Shown: piece after piece, positions 33,753 to 38,998 of the stretch
Layout of the letters: every line of letters begins with the position of its first letter
How positions within the stretch are numbered: the first letter of the stretch is position 1
DNA from: Planctomycetota bacterium
GTDB lineage: Bacteria; Planctomycetota; PLA2
Direction of reading: 5' to 3'
DNA length: 38,998 nucleotides
NCBI GenBank assembly: GCA_027297745.1
Contig: JAPUHK010000116.1
Location: 1 to 38,998, forward strand
Position numbers and translations under genes: made by a program
Notes under the pieces: generated by a model
Told to the model about the DNA's origin: nothing
Seen by the model: the letters and a program-made list of their open reading frames with translations, nothing else
Database searches by the model: none

Positions 33753-33804
33753 TTGACGGTAACTAGGCGAAGAGGGTCGCTCGGCCGCACGCAACTGGTT
33801 AACG
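33753..33804 (+). repeat. 52-bp direct repeat, copy 2 (identical to copy 1)
   Basis: Identical sequence to 33607-33658. Confidence 0.95.
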
Positions 33805-33915
33805 AAAGAGGGCGGCTCGTGGTGAGCCGCCCAGGTGTTGCCGTCCTCCGTTCGAGAGGACCCGTCAGTCGTCCCGTTAGGGGGACGGCTTCCTTTTCGG
33901 ACTACACATAGGCGA
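33753..33915 (+). ncRNA. Candidate structured RNA with serial hairpins; possibly orphan IscB omegaRNA/HEARO-like
   Basis: Hairpins 33810-33832 (9-bp stem), 33843-33861 (6-bp stem) and 33868-33889 (8-bp stem with G-U), joined by GTGTTGCC / CCGTCA / TTCCTTTTCGGA linkers; no convincing ORF. Confidence 0.45.
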
Positions 33916-34128
33916 CCACCTCCTTTCAGCAAGCCTCGCCGCGCGCGCGCCTATCCGTCGGCGCCGCTGCGGCCTCCTTGCCCGTCCCGCCCGTCGGCAG
34001 GACCCGAGCGCGGTGCGCGACCGGAGTCACGCGCCGCTATTCAGAGCATAACCCACCCACCAGGTAGGCCGGACTCTATTCCTATAGATCGGCACTGACA
34101 CTCGAGCACGGAACCCGGAGCGGGGCGG

Positions 34129-35655
34129 CTAGCTGGTGGCTTCGGCCACGCTCTCGCGCGCACGGCCGGCTGCGTGGGACACGCGCTCGAGGAAGCCGTT
34201 GAGCTGTCCGCGCGTCTTGGAGCGGAAGTCCTGGTCCTTGATCGAGCCGACGTTGATGTTGACGTTGTCGGCCGCCAGCTTGGCCGCCGCCTCGGCCAGG
34301 AGCGCCGCTCCGCCGCCGTCCGTGACGGCATTGGGGTTGCCGATGTGCACCGCCTCGGCCGACAGCTCGCAGATCTCGGCGCACAGCTCCGCGGTGCGCA
34401 GGGGCACGGTCGTGGCTTGTCGCGTCGCCTCTTGGATCGTCTTGCTGCGCGCCTTCTTCTCGTCGTCGCTCTCCTTGGGCAGCTTGAAGGCTGCCAGCAC
34501 CGCCTCGAAGGCGGTCGCGTCCTCCCGCGCCAGCTGCTGCAGCTCGGCCCGCACCGTCTCGGCCCGGGCGCGGATCTCGGTCATGCGCTCCTCGACCTCT
34601 GCGAACTTCTTCCGACCCAGCGTCAGGTTGGAGACCATGCCCACGAGCGAAGCGGCCATCGCGCCGGTCATCGCCGCGGCCGATCCGCCGCCCGGTGTCG
34701 GATTCTTGCTTTGCAGCGCGTCCAGGAAGGCCTGCGGCGCGTCGTATGCCGAGCGCATGCTCTCGATGCGCGTCTCGATCACCGACTCCGGCGTGAAGTT
34801 CGTGCACTTCGTCGCTTCCTTGAAGCCTTGGTCGATGGCGTCGCGCGGCACGAGCCCGATCATCTCGCTCTCGCGCACCTCGACGCCGCGCTCGCGCGCC
34901 TTCTGCTCGATCACCGAGTAGACCTTTTGCGGTCCGGTCTTGCGGTAGTCGACCAGGTTCATGGAGACCTGCGCGCACTTCTGCTCCTCGAGCATGAAGC
35001 CCATCCCCTTGACGCCCGGCAGGCCGCCGTCCTTTTCGCGCACCTCCTTGGCGATCGCCTTCGCGATCTCGACGTCCTGGGTTTCCAGGTTGACGTTGTA
35101 GGCGATCAGCCAGAAGCGTGCGCCTACTCCCGTGGCGCCGGCTGTGGGATGGATGTGGTGCGGGCCGAAGTCGGGCTCGCGCTCCGCATCGGTCCCGATC
35201 AGCTCCTTCAGCTTCTCGAACTGGCCTTTGCGCACCTTGACCAGGTTGCCGCGCCCCTCACGCAGCGCCGCGTCCCCGTAGCAATAGGTGGGGATCTCCA
35301 GCTCGCGGCCGATGCGCTCCGCCAGCTCGCGTGCCAGCTCGACGCAGTCCTCCATGGTCGAGCCCCCCAGCGGCGTGAAGGGGATCACGTCCGTCGCCCC
35401 CATGCGCGGGTGCTCGCCCGTGTGCTGGTTGAGGTCGATGTGCTTTTTCGCCTCCGCCGCGCAGCGGAAGGCGCCCTCGAGCACCGCCCGGCCGGGGCCG
35501 GCAATCGTGATCACCGTGCGATTGTGGTCCGCGTCGGACTCCACCGACAGGAGCATGACACCGGGCACGGAGCGGATCGCGTCGGAGACTTTCTCGACGA
35601 CGTCCAGCCTGCGCCCCTCGGAAATGTTCGGTACGCACTCGACCCATCCAGCCAT
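34129..35655 (-). CDS. Glutamate formimidoyltransferase / formimidoyltetrahydrofolate cyclodeaminase (FTCD)
   Basis: WVECVPNISEGRRLDVVEKVSDAIRSVPGVMLL; HPRMGATDVIPFTPLGG; C-terminal cyclodeaminase FLDALQSKNPTPGGGSAAAMTGAMAASLVGMVSNLTLG. Confidence 0.95.
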   Translation of the reverse strand: MAGWVECVPNISEGRRLDVVEKVSDAIRSVPGVMLLSVESDADHNRTVITIAGPGRAVLEGAFRCAAEAKKHIDLNQHTGEHPRMGATDVIPFTPLGGSTMEDCVELARELAERIGRELEIPTYCYGDAALREGRGNLVKVRKGQFEKLKELIGTDAEREPDFGPHHIHPTAGATGVGARFWLIAYNVNLETQDVEIAKAIAKEVREKDGGLPGVKGMGFMLEEQKCAQVSMNLVDYRKTGPQKVYSVIEQKARERGVEVRESEMIGLVPRDAIDQGFKEATKCTNFTPESVIETRIESMRSAYDAPQAFLDALQSKNPTPGGGSAAAMTGAMAASLVGMVSNLTLGRKKFAEVEERMTEIRARAETVRAELQQLAREDATAFEAVLAAFKLPKESDDEKKARSKTIQEATRQATTVPLRTAELCAEICELSAEAVHIGNPNAVTDGGGAALLAEAAAKLAADNVNINVGSIKDQDFRSKTRGQLNGFLERVSHAAGRARESVAEATS

Positions 35656-35815
35656 GAGGCGGCCAAGTCTACGCGCCGCTCCCCGTCCATTCCAGACTGA
35701 CGAAGTAACGGTTACCTCATCCCGTGTGCGTAACTCCGGACGCGCGTGGGGGTTGGACGCGGCCGGTGCGGCCGCGTTTTCTACAGCTGCGGCGTTCCCG
35801 ACTGGGCGCGCTGAG

Positions 35816-37072
35816 CTATCCCCTCTTGCGCGTCAGGCGCACGAACGCCAGTCCCAGGCAGAAGAGCAGCACGAGGCCGCCGCCGCCGAACAGCGCGCCG
35901 CGCCTGAACACGGAGTCGATCATGTCCATCCCACGCCCGACGGACTCGTCGATGGCCTTCGTCGCGAGCCTGTCTACGTCAGCCATGACCGCCCGGCGCT
36001 GTTCGTCGACCGCGTCCAGGATGATCCTGCGCTCCTCACGCAGCGCCTCCAGCACAGCTTCACGCTCCTTGCGGATCTGGTCGAAGACTGCCTCGCGCTC
36101 CTTCTCGAGCGTGTCGAGGGTCGCCAGGCGCTGGGAATCGACTTCCTCGAAGATCGTCTCGCGCTCCACCTTCAGCGCGTCCAGCGTGGCCACTCGCTGC
36201 TCGTCCACCAGCCTGCCGATCTCCTGCCGCTCGGACTGGACCAGCTCCGTGAGCTTCTCCCGCTCCGCGGCGACGAGCTCGGGCAGGTCGGTCTGCAGCT
36301 TGCTGAGCTGCTCCAAAGAAGCGCTCATGCTGGCCACCTGCCGCAGCGTGGCGTTCTTCTCCTCGCGCGTGAGCAGCTGCTGCTCGATCACGTACTCGGC
36401 CTGCCAGCGTGCCTGATGCGGGGCCGCCTCGATGTAGAGGTCGAGCCGCTCGAGGCCGTTCGCGATGCGCTCCTCGACGCGCTGCAGGGTCGCGAACGGT
36501 GAACGGCGCACGCTGCTGGCGTGTCTGGCCAGCACCGGCCCGGTGGTCGGACGGTTGAGCAGCGAGCCCCGAATCGGATTCTGGTCGACCCACTCGTAAA
36601 CCAGCCGCTTGCCGCGCTCGCCGTCGGTGAACTCGAACGCGACCTGCTCGATCTCGGCTTCGAGCTCCTTGGCGGCCGCGACGGCGATCCCTTGGTACGG
36701 CCCGAACAGGTTGCTGCCCACTCCCGTCTCGAAGTATTGGGTGTGCTGGGCGGCGAGCGCGAAGGTGTCCATCAGCGCTGCGACGGGATCGTCGCGCAGC
36801 GCTGCCGTCTGGCAGGCGCCGACCGCGTCCATCTTCCAACGGATGGCGTTGCGGCGCAGGGTCGTGTCGTCCGACTTGAAGCCGATCTCGTCCGCGGCAA
36901 TTTCGACCACGGCCGTCCAGTGCCGGACGTACTCGATCATGCGCATGCGCAGCTCGCGCTGGGAGATCTTCGGATCTTTGACTTCCTTGATCAGGCCGCC
37001 GGAGCCGGAGCCATGGCAGCCCGTCAGGGCGAGTGCGAACACGAACAGGAAGAGCCCTCTTTGCTTCTGCAT
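35816..37072 (-). CDS. Lipoprotein with long hendecad coiled coil and C-terminal TM helix
   Basis: MQKQRGLFLFVFALALTGCHG (lipobox); 11-residue repeats; GALFGGGGLVLLFCLGLAFVRLTRKRG. The 38041 start in the ORF track is spurious. Confidence 0.8.
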   Translation of the reverse strand: MQKQRGLFLFVFALALTGCHGSGSGGLIKEVKDPKISQRELRMRMIEYVRHWTAVVEIAADEIGFKSDDTTLRRNAIRWKMDAVGACQTAALRDDPVAALMDTFALAAQHTQYFETGVGSNLFGPYQGIAVAAAKELEAEIEQVAFEFTDGERGKRLVYEWVDQNPIRGSLLNRPTTGPVLARHASSVRRSPFATLQRVEERIANGLERLDLYIEAAPHQARWQAEYVIEQQLLTREEKNATLRQVASMSASLEQLSKLQTDLPELVAAEREKLTELVQSERQEIGRLVDEQRVATLDALKVERETIFEEVDSQRLATLDTLEKEREAVFDQIRKEREAVLEALREERRIILDAVDEQRRAVMADVDRLATKAIDESVGRGMDMIDSVFRRGALFGGGGLVLLFCLGLAFVRLTRKRG

Positions 37073-37171
37073 AGCGCGGCCACCGTACCAATCCCGGCAG
37101 TGCGTGTCAGGAGGAGACCGGCGCCGCAGGGCTCGCGCCCGCGCGCGGCCATCGGTACCCTGGCGCCGCGC

Positions 37172-38998
37172 ATGCTGGGCAACTTCCAACCGCTCGTTGA
37201 AGCCGCGGGGCTGGTGCGCAAGTCGTTCTGGCCACTGGTGCTGTACGGCGCCGGCGTCTACCTGATCGCCGGCGTCCTGCTGGCGCCGCTCGTCCTGTGG
37301 ATCCTGGCCGAAGTGCTGTCGCTGGCGCACTCGGACGTCATCGTCAACTACGACGTGGCCGCCCTGGCCTTCAGCTTGAACGGCATCCTGCTCGGCTTCT
37401 TGTGGGCGCTCGTGTTTTGCTCGCTCGCGGTCGTCATCCTCGGCGGGGGCGTGCTGCTCATCGCCGTCGCCCACACGGGGCGCAACATTTCCCTGCGACG
37501 GCTCGTGCGGCGCTCCGTGGCCCTCGTCCACCGCGTCCCGGGGCGCGGCGTGCTGAAGCTGACGCTCTGGATCGTCGCCCTGGTCCCCCTCATCGGCGCC
37601 GCGGCCACTGCGTTCTGCGCACTCCTGCTGGCGCCCTTCGGCGCAGGGCCCGTGGAGCATTGGCTGCCTGACGAAATCCGCGAGATTGCCTGGGTCGCCC
37701 CCGCCTTCATCGCGCTCTTCTGCCTGGCCTACACGCTCTACGTGCGCTGGTCCATGACCCTGCACTGCCTGGCCATCGAGCGCCTCTCGTTGACGAAGGC
37801 GCTGCGCCGCAGCGTCGAGCTGGTGCGCGGTTCCTTCTGGCCGGTGGCCCGCGTGCTCTTGCTGCGCCACGTGGCCGCCGCACTCTTCCTCGGGCTCGCC
37901 GCCCTGCTGTTCGGGCTGCTGGACTCGCTGACCCTGGGCCTCGTCGGCCAAGAAGGCTCGTCGTTTCCGGGCTTGGTGGCGCTCGTGATCGTGCTGGACG
38001 CTCTTGGTTTGGGCCTGGCCGCGATCGTCAGCCTGAGCCACGGAATTGCGACCGGCACCATCCTCTACTTCCGCTTGCGGGGCGGCAATGCGGCGGCCGA
38101 CCTCGATGTGGACGAGCCCGACATCGTTGCCGCCGGCTCACGGCGCCGCTTGCTCGGTGTCGTCGGGATCTTCGCCGCGTTCGGCCTGGCCGTGGGGCTC
38201 ATGGTGCCCGAGGTCATCGAGGGACTGGAGGACCTGGATACGAAGGTCGCGGTCACGGCGCACAGAGGCAGCTCCGCGCGCGCTCCCGAGAACACGCTGG
38301 CGTCCGTGGAGGCGGCCGTCGAGGACGAAGCTGACTTTGCCGAGATCGACATCCAACCTACGAGCGACGGAACGCTCGTGCTGATGCACGACGCGAGCCT
38401 GAAGCGCACGACCGGCGTGGACCGCACGGTTGCGCAAACGACCGACGCCGAGATCGGGGCCCTGGATGCGGGAAGCTCCTTCGGCGCCGCGTTCGAGGGG
38501 GAGCCGGTTCCCACGCTGGACGACGTGCTGGCCCTGGCCCAAAACCGCATCGAGCTCAACATCGAGCTGAAGGTGTACGGGGAGACCGACCGGGCCGCGT
38601 TCGCCGCGGCGGTCGTCGAGGCCATTCACGAGGCGGATTTTGCCGGCGACTGCGTGATCCAGACCACGGACGCTCCGATCCTGGCCGAAGTACGCAAGCT
38701 GGACCCGAGGCTCGAGATCGGCCTGATTCTTGCCGTCAGGGTCGGCCGCATCGAAAGGCTCGACGTGGACTTCTACAGCGTCCCGCGCAAGTTCGCGACC
38801 GTCGCTTTCATCCGTAGGGCGCACGAGAGCGGACGGCAGGTCCTCGTGTGGACAATCAACGACCGGGTCTCGATGGAGCGGTTCATCAACCGAGGCGTGG
38901 ACAGCATCATCACCGACGACCCGCGGCTGCTGCGCAGGATCCTGGACGAACGCTCGGAGGCGGACGAACTCTACGCCGCCCTGGTGCGGCTGTTCCGG
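37172..38998 (+). CDS. Membrane glycerophosphodiester phosphodiesterase (GDPD) with N-terminal multi-TM domain (partial, open at the window edge)
   Basis: Multi-TM N-term; VAVTAHRGSSARAPENTLASVEAAVEDEADFAEIDIQPTSDGTLVLMHDASLKRTTG; VLVWTINDRVSMERFINRGVDSIITDDP. Absent from the ORF track because it has no stop in the window. Confidence 0.93.
   Translation, partial: MLGNFQPLVEAAGLVRKSFWPLVLYGAGVYLIAGVLLAPLVLWILAEVLSLAHSDVIVNYDVAALAFSLNGILLGFLWALVFCSLAVVILGGGVLLIAVAHTGRNISLRRLVRRSVALVHRVPGRGVLKLTLWIVALVPLIGAAATAFCALLLAPFGAGPVEHWLPDEIREIAWVAPAFIALFCLAYTLYVRWSMTLHCLAIERLSLTKALRRSVELVRGSFWPVARVLLLRHVAAALFLGLAALLFGLLDSLTLGLVGQEGSSFPGLVALVIVLDALGLGLAAIVSLSHGIATGTILYFRLRGGNAAADLDVDEPDIVAAGSRRRLLGVVGIFAAFGLAVGLMVPEVIEGLEDLDTKVAVTAHRGSSARAPENTLASVEAAVEDEADFAEIDIQPTSDGTLVLMHDASLKRTTGVDRTVAQTTDAEIGALDAGSSFGAAFEGEPVPTLDDVLALAQNRIELNIELKVYGETDRAAFAAAVVEAIHEADFAGDCVIQTTDAPILAEVRKLDPRLEIGLILAVRVGRIERLDVDFYSVPRKFATVAFIRRAHESGRQVLVWTINDRVSMERFINRGVDSIITDDPRLLRRILDERSEADELYAALVRLFR

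Noticed and set aside
33694-33755. Retron msr/msd (inverted repeat flanking a hairpin loop)
   Set aside because: No reverse transcriptase gene in the window.
33607-33804. CRISPR array or integron attC sites
   Set aside because: Only two repeat copies with a ~94-bp non-uniform spacer, no cas or integrase; core sites do not fit RYYYAAC/GTTRRRY well.
33905-33930. Possible 16S rRNA 3' end
   Set aside because: Only the CACCTCCTTTC core matches; upstream lacks the conserved 16S helix-45 sequence. Kept only as an anti-SD mimic.
33729-33932. 67-aa minus ORF across the 52-bp repeat (MLKGGGRLCVVRKGSRPPNG..)
   Set aside because: The other copy of the identical repeat is read in a different frame in its own minus ORF (33522-33710), and the region is hairpin-rich, so RNA structure is more likely than coding.
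37073-38041. N-terminal extension of the lipoprotein ORF (741 aa)
   Set aside because: Antisense to the GDPD membrane protein; low-complexity; the signal peptide/lipobox begins at 37072.

Overview
This is a GC-rich, protein-dense bacterial chromosomal segment. Gene style suggests a Planctomycetota-like organism, but that is an inference and no marker gene confirms it. I found no rRNA, tRNA, CRISPR array or intact transposase. I could support about 34 CDSs. (1) An ECF sigma factor is coupled by an ATGA overlap to a very large chimeric ZAS anti-sigma/FecR-like protein that runs off the left edge. (2) There is a LOG-family protein, and a DinB polymerase coupled to a small S24/UmuD-like protein behind an 11-bp-period direct-repeat operator. 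(3) From about 6 to 20 kb lies a surface-glycan style island with glycosyltransferases, sulfotransferases, a P-loop kinase-like protein, a CmcI-like methyltransferase, a sialidase-like protein and a BKACE enzyme. (4) DusB and a NeuD/PglD-like acyltransferase follow. (5) A signalling module contains a GAF+roadblock protein, a roadblock protein and a convergent protein that reads as HU/IHF-like + REC-like + RsbW-like HATPase. (6) Next come a GspK-like pseudopilin, two FG-GAP proteins, an ABC exporter, and a protein that reads as a GspF half-domain fused to a degenerate GspE/PilB ATPase. (7) A 740-bp non-coding convergent region carries a 52-bp perfect duplication and a string of hairpins, possibly an orphan IscB omegaRNA/HEARO-like RNA. 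(8) FTCD, a hendecad coiled-coil lipoprotein and a GDPD membrane protein (running off the right edge) close the window. The best candidates for something undescribed are the HU-REC-HATPase/roadblock module, the GspF-pseudoGspE fusion, the 33.4-33.95 kb RNA-like locus, and the hairpin/repeat elements that sit at convergent gene junctions.
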